This document shows, piece after piece, positions 24,400 through 31,505 of a stretch of 31,505 bases of DNA. The notes under the pieces are model-generated. The model made no database searches, had not been told where the DNA came from, and worked only from the letters and a program-made list of their open reading frames with translations. Position 1 is the first letter of the stretch; each line of letters starts with the position of its first letter. The translations under genes and the position numbers were made by a program. Source of the stretch: DYCT01 sp051875715 (GTDB lineage Bacteria > Bacteroidota > Bacteroidia > Bacteroidales > Bacteroidaceae); contig JBJEHD010000093.1 of NCBI GenBank assembly GCA_051875715.1, forward strand, positions 1 through 31,505, written 5' to 3'.

Positions 24400-25163
24400 A
24401 ATAAATCTTTTGTGTTAAATACTGGACCATCTTTACATACACATACGTGACCTTCATTGGTGTTTTCCACACAACATAGACATGCGCCTACTCCGCATGC
24501 CATCTTGTTTTCCAGAGACACCTCACAGTCGATACCTTGCATCTTGGCATATCTTGCTACCGATATCATCATCGGTTTGGGGCCACAGGTATATATTCTG
24601 TCAAAATGACAGGCTTTCAAGACCGAATGTTGTGTTACATATCCCTTCTCTCCATAGCTACCATCTTCGGTGGTAGTATACAGCTCGCCATATTTTCTGA
24701 ACTCGTCCAATTGCAATAAATCGCTTTTCGACCGAGCTCCCAACAAGAATACAGGTTCAAACTCCAATGCTTTCATTTGAGCACCCAGGTAAAGCATAGG
24801 GGCCGTACCTACACCTCCACCTATCAATAAAGCCTTCCCTGAGCGATTCTGAGGCATTTTAAAGCTGTTTCCGAGCGGTAGCACTACATTTATCAGGTCA
24901 CCGGGTTTTACGAGCGATAAATGCCTTGTTCCGTCTCCTACCAATTGGATTAAAAACCACAATTCGTTACGCTCCTCATCTACAAAATGGATGGAAATCG
25001 GCCGACGTAAGAATGTCGATGGAGAATTGTCTACACGAATCTCCGCGAACTGTCCAGGAAGCATATCCGGCAGTTTTTCGGCGTGAGTCATCTTCAGCAA
25101 GATATAGTTGTCGGACAACCGATCATTACTTCTGACTTCTAAATCTAAAATGTACTTTTTCAT
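24387..25163 (-). CDS. pyrK: Dihydroorotate dehydrogenase B, electron-transfer subunit
   Basis: 258 aa. It carries electrons from the PyrD FMN to NAD through a 2Fe-2S cluster and FAD. Seen: the FAD-binding RPIS motif (54-57), the NAD-binding GGGVGTAPM (115-123), CGPKPMM, and the cluster motif Cys223-x4-Cys228-x2-Cys231-x11-Cys243 within MACGVGACLCC and CVCKDG. It is first in the pyrK-pyrD operon; length is typical. A promoter lies at 25194-25201. Confidence 0.94.
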   Translation of the reverse strand: MKKYILDLEVRSNDRLSDNYILLKMTHAEKLPDMLPGQFAEIRVDNSPSTFLRRPISIHFVDEERNELWFLIQLVGDGTRHLSLVKPGDLINVVLPLGNSFKMPQNRSGKALLIGGGVGTAPMLYLGAQMKALEFEPVFLLGARSKSDLLQLDEFRKYGELYTTTEDGSYGEKGYVTQHSVLKACHFDRIYTCGPKPMMISVARYAKMQGIDCEVSLENKMACGVGACLCCVENTNEGHVCVCKDGPVFNTKDLLWQI

Positions 25164-25193
25164 GATATGTTGAGTCTACATGTTTTCAACTTG

Positions 25194-25201
25194 CAAAGAT
25201 A
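25194..25201 (-). promoter_or_regulatory. -7 promoter element of pyrKD
   Basis: On the minus strand this reads TATCTTTG, a perfect TAnnTTTG, about 30 bp before the pyrK ATG at 25163. Confidence 0.65.
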
Positions 25202-25248
25202 TATCTTTCCATTTTACCGTTGTAGCAAATCCACAGACAAACTAATGG

Positions 25249-25692
25249 CTATTTCTCTGGTCGGAAAAGTTCAAATGTGTTGTCGTCGAAGAAGATGCGT
25301 ATTTCAGTGATTTTTCGCTGCGGTTTTTCTATATATCTAATTTCTTGTTTCACAATCTCTTTAGGGGTGTTTACGGGCGTTTCTGATGCAATTTCCTTGC
25401 GATATTCTGGACGACTCGGTGAATTGCTCACGTTTACGAGATTCTCGTCGAACAATTCTGGCATTGTTGAAGCAGTTTGCTTGTGGTTGTACATCTCGCC
25501 TTCTCCATCAATCAGCCAGGCAAGACTGATATTCGGAAAAGCAGCATGTATCTTCGTAACAACATCCAAACTTGGCTTATTACGATCATTCAGAATGGCT
25601 GAGATGGTAGCAGGGCTCACTTTTATACGCTCTGCAAAATCGGCATTGCTGATACGTTCCTTACTGATTATTTCTTGAATTCTTTCTTTCAT
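25249..25692 (-). CDS. XRE-type helix-turn-helix regulator
   Basis: 147 aa. The N-terminal 65 residues are a Cro/CI-like helix-turn-helix domain (NADFAERIKVSPATISAILN, about 16-35, then NKPSLDVVTKIHAAFP and the conserved SLAWLIDGEGEMY). The C-terminal half is a low-complexity polar linker, ending in a short predicted beta segment (TEIRIFFDDNTFELFRP) that may dimerise or bind a partner. The gene is single, with a full-consensus promoter at 25725-25756. It is not obviously prophage-linked: no other phage genes are near. Targets are unknown. Confidence 0.85.
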   Translation of the reverse strand: MKERIQEIISKERISNADFAERIKVSPATISAILNDRNKPSLDVVTKIHAAFPNISLAWLIDGEGEMYNHKQTASTMPELFDENLVNVSNSPSRPEYRKEIASETPVNTPKEIVKQEIRYIEKPQRKITEIRIFFDDNTFELFRPEK

Positions 25693-25724
25693 TTTGTGTA
25701 CAATGGTTCATTTGATTATCGATA

Positions 25725-25756
25725 CAAATGTAAAAACAATAATCTACAAATCCAAA
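25725..25756 (-). promoter_or_regulatory. Full-consensus promoter of the XRE gene
   Basis: On the minus strand: TTTG (25753-25756), 20-bp spacer, TACATTTG (25725-25732). Both elements of the Bacteroidetes consensus are exact. It predicts a leader of about 26 nt. Confidence 0.8.
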
Positions 25757-26935
25757 CAAATATAGCATTTGTGTTTTATATATCTATATGGTACGCATGC
25801 ACATCTCTGCATATATAGATGTATCTTATTCTATACAGATATAAACCAAATCCTATTCATAATCTTGTATAATCACTTTATATAAACAATCATATTATCC
25901 TCATAATATGGTAGTTGAATATGTCTATTTAGGCGTTTTCGGTGGAGATATACACATTTGGGGCAATTGTTATGTCATATTCTCAAGTAATCATCTTTAT
26001 TAATATAATAACAATGCTTATATTCAGTAATTTATATAATACATCATGTAGTGCATATACATACTATTTGGATTTATAGTTGCGCATGGCATTGACTGTA
26101 TAAATGTATAGCACCTCTATTAGCAGCTTTGTGTAAATCCATATAGTTATATTATTGTATTAGGATTGTTTTGCTCTATAATCATAAAATATACAATTAT
26201 GAATTATATAATGTACGAAACCAAATCATTTATGAAGCCGCATCCTATCACGTTGCTTTATGCAAGACTGATTCGGCATTCCTATAAGTAAATATCTAAA
26301 GGAGGAATTCCGTATTACTCTTATTCAGGCAAAGAAAGAGTAAGTCGTCCTTTGCACAATGGGCGGCATCCTCTGTCTTGATGTGTATTGCCCTATTCCT
26401 TTGTCGCGTCTGAATGGGGAATAAGCCCCATTTCCTGCTCTTATTTCCGTACAATTGATGGTAAATGCGCAAATACGGAAATCTCAGAGACTAAAATCTT
26501 TCTTATCCTTTTGAATATTAGCGCAATATGACCTTTCCAACTACTGATGGTAACTCTCAATCTAGAGAAAATGCCCTTGAATATGCCGTTTTTTGCCGAT
26601 CTGACATTTTGCTACTTTGTTCTTTTCCGTATTAACACTCTTGACTAAGTAATTCGCGCCCATCTCTGCTTCAACTTACCAGTCTCTGCTATGCAGGACA
26701 AAGCATGATGATTCCGTATATGTCAACTTCCATCTTCTGAAAGAATAATCACCAGAAGAACATCCCAGCATACAACAAGAAACGGCAATAGGAAGCGCAC
26801 TTCCCATTGCCGTTTCTTGTTGTATGTATTTTTTTAATTATTTATTGCTTAGTTCCGCCCTATTCTCTTTCAGCAACAAACCAAGCCCGTGTTAGCATAT
26901 TTACTCCTTTGGTAGACGTTTCTGTTCTTCTGCCG
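25757..26935. other. Gene-poor AT-rich region
   Basis: Almost 1.2 kb without a convincing gene. About 25760-26220 is extremely AT-rich. From about 26220 the composition is closer to coding but frames are broken. There is a 30-codon plus frame at 26199-26291 (MNYIMYETKSFM...) and a minus-strand open stretch of about 60 codons without a start between about 26440 and 26620 (includes GHIALIFKRIRK and ISVFAHLPSIVRK). Inverted repeats: AATGGGG/CCCCATT (near 26413-26432), TTTCCGTA/TACGGAAA (26444-26451 / 26474-26481), and the large hairpin at 26769. No DnaA boxes, tRNA or CRISPR repeats were seen. It may hold a decayed gene, an unannotated RNA, or both. Confidence 0.5.
26769..26835 (+). terminator. 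Very long terminator-like hairpin without an upstream gene
   Basis: A 21-bp perfect arm (26769-26789 with 26806-26826) is continued, after one A-C mismatch, by GGAAG/CTTCC around a CGCA loop. Seven T (26829-26835) follow the stem after TA. It is oriented to stop plus-strand transcription, yet no plus-strand gene precedes it for 3.6 kb. It could be the end of a small RNA, a relic of a lost gene, or a small mobile hairpin element. Confidence 0.7.
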
Positions 26936-27955
26936 TCAATGTAAAATTCTAAACACCAATTCTCGCAATAGACCTCCGTTTCCGGTCGTTGATCCTCCTA
27001 CTCCTTTTGACTTGGCATCGCAATACCGAATCTCGCCGATTATCTGCATCACCTTTACTCCACTATAATTTCTCATTGCCTTAAGGTAGTCTCGAGCTTG
27101 CCATTCGTTGCGAAAGCCCAATTGATTCATTACTCCCTTTTCTGATCGTTCAGGGGCATAATAGGCGAGCATCAAATTGGAGAAGAAACCGAATAAGACG
27201 GCAAGCACCATTTGTACGGGATTGTTTTTCGGATTCTCCTCAAAGTATTTTACTATCTGATTTGCCTTATAAATATCTTTATCTATCAATGCGTTCCTCA
27301 ATTCGAAACTATTGAAATCTTTACTGATTCCAACGTTCCGCTCTACCAACTCAGGTGTAAGACGAGTTTGGCCTTGAGGCATCGTGATAAATAATTTTTC
27401 CAACTCGCCTACCATACGGCTTAAATCATTGCCAATGAATTCGCTCAGCATAGCAGCTGATTTCGGATCTACATCCACCTTTTTTTTCTTCATATAGGCC
27501 GAGATGAAAGCTGGCAATTGTGCTTCTTTCATCTTCTTCGATTCAAAGACCAGCCCCACTTTCTCGATAGCGGCCATCCATTTTTTTCTTCGGTCGGCCG
27601 ATCCATTTTTATGGCAAAAGACCAATATGGTGGACTCGAGTGGATGTTGCAGATAGAATACCAACTCGTCCATCGATTTTAAGTTTTGTGCTTCTCTGAC
27701 GATGACAACCTGATATTCTGCCATCATCGGGTAGCGCTTGGCCGCATGAATGATGTCGTACACCTCTACGTCTGCCCCGTACATCACCGTTTGGTTGAAC
27801 TCCCTTTCATCTTCAGTCAGGACGTTGTCGGCAATGTAGTTTGCAATCAAGTCGATGTAGTACGACTCCTCTCCCATTAGGTAATATACCGGACGGAAAT
27901 GCCGGTCTTTCAGTTCGGCCAATATACTGTCACATGACAATTCTTGTTTTGCCAT
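26936..27955 (-). CDS. holA: DNA polymerase III subunit delta
   Basis: 339 aa. Delta opens the beta clamp within the clamp loader. Seen: the N-terminal RPVYYLMGEESYYIDLIANY (the family's PVYLLYGEE-like start), VVIVREAQNLKSM, then ISAYMKKKKVDVDPKSAAML and LSRMVGELEKL of the collar-linked domain 2, and RNALIDKDIYKANQIV. It lies 4 bp after the AMP nucleosidase gene and is surely co-transcribed. Length is typical. Confidence 0.92.
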   Translation of the reverse strand: MAKQELSCDSILAELKDRHFRPVYYLMGEESYYIDLIANYIADNVLTEDEREFNQTVMYGADVEVYDIIHAAKRYPMMAEYQVVIVREAQNLKSMDELVFYLQHPLESTILVFCHKNGSADRRKKWMAAIEKVGLVFESKKMKEAQLPAFISAYMKKKKVDVDPKSAAMLSEFIGNDLSRMVGELEKLFITMPQGQTRLTPELVERNVGISKDFNSFELRNALIDKDIYKANQIVKYFEENPKNNPVQMVLAVLFGFFSNLMLAYYAPERSEKGVMNQLGFRNEWQARDYLKAMRNYSGVKVMQIIGEIRYCDAKSKGVGGSTTGNGGLLRELVFRILH

Positions 27956-27959
27956 TCTT

Positions 27960-28736
27960 TTACCAATCGAATTTCAAATGTTTGACAGTTTTCTTTTCAT
28001 CGATAATCATCCTGAGCGACAGAATACCCATTTCTACATGGTCGTGTACGTAGCGTTGTGTCACCATCGTATCGCTCTTTTCCGTTTTCACACCTTCGGG
28101 CAGCATGGGTTGATCCGATACCAGCAGCAAGGCTCCCGTAGGGATGTGGTTGGCGAATCCTGTACTGAACAGCGTGGCGGTTTCCATGTCTACAGCCATG
28201 GCTCTCGTCGTACGCAAGTAGTCCTTGAATGCATCATCGTGTTCCCAAATGCGTCGGTTCGTGGTGTATACCGTACCGGTCCAATAGTCGTGGGCCATGT
28301 CTCGAATGGCCGACGACACGGCTCGCTGCAGCATGAAAGCCGGCAATGCCGGCACTTCTGGGGGGAAATAATCGTTCGATGTTCCTTCGCCTCGTATGGC
28401 AGCAATCGGAAGAATCAAATCCCCTATCTGTGTTTTTTTGTCTATTCCTCCGCATTTGCCTAAGAACAGACAAGCTTTCGGGTGGATGGCTCCCAACAAA
28501 TCCATGATGATGGCTGCATTCGGACTTCCCATGCCGAAATTGATGATTGTGATGCCCTCGGCAGATGCAGATGTCATGTTTGCATCCCTCCCCAAGATGG
28601 GGACCTGGAATTTATCGGCAAAGATTTCCACGTAATTATTAAAATTGGTGAGCAGAATGTATTCACCAAAATCTTCCAACTTTCGTTTCGTATAGCGCGG
28701 TAACCAGTTGGCCACGATTTCTTCTTTTGTTTTCAT
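27960..28736 (-). CDS. amn: AMP nucleosidase (short form)
   Basis: 258 aa from the ATG at 28736; an ATG at 28757 would add seven residues but lies inside the start region. It hydrolyses AMP to adenine and ribose 5-phosphate. Seen: nucleoside-phosphorylase fold motifs NFGMGSPNAAIIMDLLGA, LFLGKCGGID, MAVDMETATLF (Glu of the base site) and LLVSDQPM. It is about half the length of the E. coli enzyme and lacks its N-terminal regulatory domain, as usual in Bacteroidetes. First gene of amn-holA, divergent from the HsdR-N gene. Confidence 0.88.
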   Translation of the reverse strand: MKTKEEIVANWLPRYTKRKLEDFGEYILLTNFNNYVEIFADKFQVPILGRDANMTSASAEGITIINFGMGSPNAAIIMDLLGAIHPKACLFLGKCGGIDKKTQIGDLILPIAAIRGEGTSNDYFPPEVPALPAFMLQRAVSSAIRDMAHDYWTGTVYTTNRRIWEHDDAFKDYLRTTRAMAVDMETATLFSTGFANHIPTGALLLVSDQPMLPEGVKTEKSDTMVTQRYVHDHVEMGILSLRMIIDEKKTVKHLKFDW

Positions 28737-28744
28737 AAAAATCC

Positions 28745-28801
28745 CGTATTTTTGCAAGGTAAAAACGTGTCACCTCACAAGTCATTTCATGCAAAAATAC
28801 G
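28745..28801. promoter_or_regulatory. Face-to-face promoters inside a perfect 12-bp inverted repeat
   Basis: CGTATTTTTGCA (28745-28756) and its reverse complement TGCAAAAATACG (28790-28801) enclose 33 bp. The left arm holds a plus-strand -7 element (TATTTTTG, 28747-28754) for the HsdR-N gene; the right arm holds the same element on the minus strand (28792-28799) for amn. The two promoters point at each other, so their transcripts would overlap by about 25 nt. No clear -33 TTTG was found for either. Confidence 0.65.
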
Positions 28802-28803
28802 AA

Positions 28804-29268
28804 ATGTTATCGTTAAACCTACCATCCTATCCGGCCAAAATCATCGACCGTGAAGGGAAGAAAGAAATTTTCGACGAAGTTCGCCGCCGCTATGTTGCCC
28901 TGACGCCGGAAGAATGGGTCAGGCAACATTTCGTTCATTTTCTGTTGGAACACAAAGGATACCCCAAGACCTTGCTGGCCAACGAGGTTCGGCTTCGCCT
29001 GAATGCCACGACGAAGCGCTGCGATACCGTTTTGTACGCCACCAACCTCTCAGCCCGGATGATTGTGGAATATAAGGCTCCACACGTGGCTATCACCCAA
29101 AAGGTGTTCGATCAAATCAGTCGGTACAATATGGCATTGCACGTCGATTATTTGGTGGTGAGCAACGGACTCTGCCACTACTGTTGCCGCATGGATTACG
29201 AGCATCAGCGATACGTTTTTCTGAAGGATATCCCTCATTACCAGGACCTCGCCGCCCCGATTTTTTGA
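28804..29268 (+). CDS. Stand-alone HsdR N-terminal (PD-(D/E)XK-like) protein
   Basis: 154 aa from the ATG at 28804 (MLSLNLPSYPAKI); the ATG at 28789 lies within the inverted repeat and is less likely. It matches the type I restriction HsdR N-terminal nuclease family. Candidate catalytic residues are in place: Glu61 (ANEVRL), Asp74 (RCDTVLY), Glu89-x-Lys91 (IVEYKAP) and Gln104 (FDQISRYN), the full PD-(D/E)XK set. There is no helicase part, no HsdM/HsdS and no methylase nearby. Such solitary proteins are common in Bacteroidetes, with unknown role. The convergent gene is separated by a bidirectional terminator. Confidence 0.85.
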   Translation: MLSLNLPSYPAKIIDREGKKEIFDEVRRRYVALTPEEWVRQHFVHFLLEHKGYPKTLLANEVRLRLNATTKRCDTVLYATNLSARMIVEYKAPHVAITQKVFDQISRYNMALHVDYLVVSNGLCHYCCRMDYEHQRYVFLKDIPHYQDLAAPIF

Positions 29269-29352
29269 GTCCAATCGGTATGAGGTTGCCGGTAAGTCTT
29301 CCCTGCCCCTATTGCTGATGTATGCTCAGAGGAAGGATTGCTGAAAAACTTT

Positions 29353-29392
29353 AGAGGCTGTGCCAAAACCTTGCAATTTTGACACAGCCTCT
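29353..29392. terminator. Bidirectional terminator between the HsdR-N and zinc-ribbon genes
   Basis: AGAGGCTGTG (29353-29362) pairs with CACAGCCTCT (29383-29392), extended inward by CAAAA/TTTTG after one mismatch. On the plus strand it is followed by TGCTGTTTTT; on the minus strand by AAAGTTTTTC. It serves the two convergent genes. The core GAGGCTGTG-CAAAA looks like a motif I recall as recurring in Bacteroides genomes. Confidence 0.75.
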
Positions 29393-29412
29393 TGCTGTTT
29401 TTCCGTATTAAG

Positions 29413-29427
29413 CCCAAATTGGTCATT
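29413..29427. repeat. Interspersed 15-bp motif, copy 1
   Basis: CCCAAATTGGTCATT recurs with one change at 31453-31467. It follows TTTTCCGTATTAA (29399-29411), which itself recurs at 26623-26635. Both lie in non-coding gaps. Confidence 0.45.
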
Positions 29428-29485
29428 CGTTTTTTGCCATTGGAGGCAAAGAGATAGAAAGACCGCTTTAGGTTAAACCGCCGTC

Positions 29486-30265
29486 TTATTTCGCATTTTC
29501 TTCGGTTGCCACGCCTGCCAGTTCCGGGTCGATCATGATACGGCCGCAGTATTCGCACACGATGATTTTTTTACGCATGCGGATGTCGAGTTGGCGCTGA
29601 GGCGGGATTTTGTTGAAGCATCCGCCGCATGCATCGCGTTGTACGTATACGATGCCCAAACCGTTGCGTGAGTTCTTGCGGATACGTTTGAAAGCCTGCA
29701 AGAGGCGCGGTTCGATGCTTGTTTCCAATGCTTTCGCTTCTTCGCGGAGTTTTTCTTCTTCCTGTTTTGTTTCCGAAACGATTTCGTCCAACTCGTTTTT
29801 CTTCATTTCCAAGTCTTTCTGGCGTTCCACCAGTTCTTCCGAACTCTTCTCCATTTCAGCCGTCCGGTTCTCCACTTCGGCCGAGAACTCGCGGATTTTC
29901 TTCTCGCACAATTCGATTTCCAACGACTGGAATTCGATTTCTTTCGTCAAGAAATCATATTCGCGGTTGTTGCGCACGTTGTCTTGCTGCGACTTGTATT
30001 TCTCCACCGAAACCTTGGCTGTCTCGATTTCCAGTTTCTTATTGGCGATGGCCGATTTCAGGTCGCTGATTTCAGCCTTGTTCTTGTCGATGCGGGTGCT
30101 CAAGCCGGCCACTTCGTCTTCCAAATCCTGCACTTCGAGTGGAAGTTCGCCTCGCAATGTTTTGATTTTGTCAATCTCCGACAGCATCGTCTGAAGCTGA
30201 TAGAGCGCCTTCAATTTTTCTTCCACAGACAATTCGCTGGGATCTTTCTTCACTTCTTTAGCCAT
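29486..30265 (-). CDS. Zinc-ribbon coiled-coil protein (C4-type, zf-RING_7)
   Basis: 259 aa. Residues about 10-190 are a long coiled coil (heptad-rich, e.g. VAGLSTRIDKNKAEISDLK and ERQKDLEMKKNELDEIV). The C-terminus has a four-Cys zinc ribbon: Cys213-x2-Cys216 (CGGC) and Cys237-x2-Cys240 (CEYC), with FNKIPPQRQLDIR between. The conserved pairing with a Nif3-like gene (8 bp upstream) is widespread in bacteria. Proposed roles include nucleic-acid binding; the function is not settled. It is cytoplasmic, with no signal peptide. Confidence 0.92.
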   Translation of the reverse strand: MAKEVKKDPSELSVEEKLKALYQLQTMLSEIDKIKTLRGELPLEVQDLEDEVAGLSTRIDKNKAEISDLKSAIANKKLEIETAKVSVEKYKSQQDNVRNNREYDFLTKEIEFQSLEIELCEKKIREFSAEVENRTAEMEKSSEELVERQKDLEMKKNELDEIVSETKQEEEKLREEAKALETSIEPRLLQAFKRIRKNSRNGLGIVYVQRDACGGCFNKIPPQRQLDIRMRKKIIVCEYCGRIMIDPELAGVATEENAK

Positions 30266-30273
30266 ATTCTTTA

Positions 30274-31365
30274 TTATAAGTACTTTATAGGATTCGTCAA
30301 GGTCTTGCTGATTTGCACAGCCAGTCCGGGGAACGCCTCCTGTATGATGGAATAAAATATTTCAGTTGTGTATTGTTCGCTTTCATAGTGTCCGATTTCG
30401 GCCAACAGGATGTTGTCGTGACCAAAAAAGTCGTGATAACGTATCTCTCCGGTCAAGAACACATCGGCATGTGCCGATTCGGCCTGCGGAATCAGGAAAG
30501 CCCCTGCACCTCCGCACAACGCCACCCGTTGGATGAGTCTGCCTGTCAGGCGGGTATGCTTCACGCACCCGACCTCGAACACTTTTTTCACGCGGCGCAG
30601 AAAGTCGAGTTCCGTTTCCGGTTCGTCCAGTTCGCCTACCACGCCGACTCCTGCTTGCGCCCATGTGTTTTGCAACGCATACAAGTCGTAGGCCGGCTCT
30701 TCATAAGGATGTGCTTTGAGCAGGGCATCGATGGCCGCTGTTTTCCGATAGGCCGGCAGGATGGTTTCGATGCGGATTTCTGCCTCGTGATGCCGTTCTC
30801 CCACTTTCCCGCAGAAGGGGTTTGTCCCCTCGCCTGCCCTGAACGTTCCTTCTCCCGCGCTGTTGAAACTGCATGAATCGTAGTTGCCGATGCATCCGCA
30901 TCCGGCCTCAAACAAGGCTTGTCTCACCTCTTCGGCTTGGGCTTGCGGTACAAAAGTCACCAATTTCAGCAGTTGGGCGTTTTTCCCTTCCAGCACACGT
31001 ACCCGTTTCAGTCCGATTTTCTCCGCCATCTTGTAGCTGACCCCACCCTCTACATTGTCCATGTTCGTGTGGGCGGCATAAATGGCGATACCGCTTTGGA
31101 TGGCTTTCAAGATGCATCGTTCCACCTCAGTTTTTCCGGTGATGGATTTGCATGGTTTGAAAAGCAGCGGGTGATGGGCCACAATCAGGTTGCAACCCAA
31201 CAAGGCGGCTTCGTCCACCACCTGTTCGGTCACGTCCAGACACAATAAAGCCCCTGTTGCTTCCGCCTCTGTCAATCCCACCTGCAGGCCGGCATTGTCG
31301 AATCCATCCTGTAGAGGCAGAGGCGCGAACCTTTCAAGGGCGCATACAATCTCTTTAATTTTCAT
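30274..31365 (-). CDS. Nif3-like dinuclear metal-centre protein
   Basis: 363 aa. Member of the NIF3/GTP cyclohydrolase I type 2-like family, which forms hexameric toroids with a two-metal site. Seen: the ligand motif AHHPLLF (His64, His65), AAHTNMDN (Asp103), and C-terminal GHYESEQ (His and Glu ligands). The middle insert (about 125-240, e.g. KLVTFVPQAQAEEVRQALFE and AHPYEEPAYDL) is the PII-like domain seen in the longer family form. Its biochemical role is not established. It heads the operon with the zinc-ribbon gene and has a full-consensus promoter. Confidence 0.93.
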   Translation of the reverse strand: MKIKEIVCALERFAPLPLQDGFDNAGLQVGLTEAEATGALLCLDVTEQVVDEAALLGCNLIVAHHPLLFKPCKSITGKTEVERCILKAIQSGIAIYAAHTNMDNVEGGVSYKMAEKIGLKRVRVLEGKNAQLLKLVTFVPQAQAEEVRQALFEAGCGCIGNYDSCSFNSAGEGTFRAGEGTNPFCGKVGERHHEAEIRIETILPAYRKTAAIDALLKAHPYEEPAYDLYALQNTWAQAGVGVVGELDEPETELDFLRRVKKVFEVGCVKHTRLTGRLIQRVALCGGAGAFLIPQAESAHADVFLTGEIRYHDFFGHDNILLAEIGHYESEQYTTEIFYSIIQEAFPGLAVQISKTLTNPIKYL

Positions 31366-31384
31366 GCATTGAAAATTTGAGGTG

Positions 31385-31416
31385 CAAAGTTAATGCAAAT
31401 CACGTGTAAATGCAAA
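31385..31416 (-). promoter_or_regulatory. Full-consensus promoter of the Nif3 operon
   Basis: On the minus strand: TTTG (31413-31416), 20-bp spacer, TAACTTTG (31385-31392). Both elements are exact. The ATG at 31365 follows after a short leader of roughly 15 nt. Confidence 0.8.
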
Positions 31417-31452
31417 TAAGAAGCTTTTTTCTTTCAGATGCAATCGGTTCAA

Positions 31453-31467
31453 CCCAAATCGGTCATT
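31453..31467. repeat. Interspersed 15-bp motif, copy 2
   Basis: CCCAAATCGGTCATT differs from copy 1 at 29413 by one base. It lies in the gap at the window edge, upstream of the Nif3 promoter; whatever follows is outside the window. Confidence 0.45.
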
Positions 31468-31505
31468 AGCGTTATGATGATAACAACTTCTATTTTTGAG
31501 CAGAT

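Noticed and set aside
25757..26768. Replication origin in the AT-rich gap
   Set aside because: No clustered DnaA boxes and no dnaA, dnaN or gidA gene nearby.
26861..26899. 12-codon minus-strand frame with AAAGGAG before its ATG (MLTRAWFVAERE)
   Set aside because: Too short, and Shine-Dalgarno sequences carry little weight in this group; nothing else supports it.
28737..28757. Longer AMP nucleosidase start at 28757
   Set aside because: It lies next to the promoter repeat and close to the predicted start site; the ATG at 28736 gives the usual MKTKEEIV start.

Overview
The window looks like a chromosomal segment from a Bacteroidales bacterium, probably Bacteroidaceae (Bacteroides/Phocaeicola-like). 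The reasons are a type V (FimA/Mfa1-like) pilus locus, DUF3575 proteins, a GGGtGRT-type scaffold gene, the short AMP nucleosidase, and promoters of the Bacteroidetes form (TAnnTTTG at -7, sometimes TTTG about 20 bp upstream) in front of nearly every transcription unit. Shine-Dalgarno sequences are largely absent. No genus call is secure from sequence alone.

Layout. (1) 1-353, minus: 5' part of a GGGtGRT/NifU-like Fe-S scaffold gene that runs off the window. (2) 829-14818, plus: a GC-rich 11-gene surface-structure operon. It has a DUF3575 protein with a long Lys-rich tail, a FimB/Mfa2-like lipoprotein anchor, six tandem lipoprotein fimbrillins, a possible internal terminator, a second short DUF3575 protein, a 751-aa protein with an OmpA-like core, and an internally duplicated outer-membrane beta-barrel. 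A run of nine G lies next to its promoter, and its end is marked by two terminators and an array of 22-bp palindrome-bearing repeats. (3) 15110-17796, plus: miaA, a lipid kinase and kdsA. (4) 17814-18515, minus: a Crp/Fnr regulator convergent with kdsA. (5) tRNA-Asp at 18880. (6) 19396-25692: dapA and ligA (minus), trmD (plus), pyrK-pyrD (minus) and an XRE regulator (minus), visibly more AT-rich than the pilus operon. (7) 25757-26935: about 1.2 kb without a convincing gene, ending in a very long terminator-like hairpin. (8) 26936-31365: amn-holA (minus), a stand-alone HsdR-N nuclease-like gene (plus), and a Nif3-like gene followed by a zinc-ribbon coiled-coil gene (minus).

How it works together. 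The pilus cluster holds parts expected for export and assembly of a type V pilus (lipidated pilins, an anchor) together with outer-membrane and periplasmic proteins. I infer these last act in anchoring or wall linkage. The rest is housekeeping: tRNA modification and charging substrate, LPS Kdo synthesis, lysine/peptidoglycan precursor, DNA ligation and replication, and pyrimidine synthesis.

The most unusual points are the G9 tract at the pilus promoter, the consistent Lys (not Arg) at the presumed pilin maturation position, the duplicated barrel, the 22-bp palindromic array, the face-to-face promoters inside a perfect 12-bp inverted repeat at 28745-28801, and the orphan hairpin at 26769-26835.
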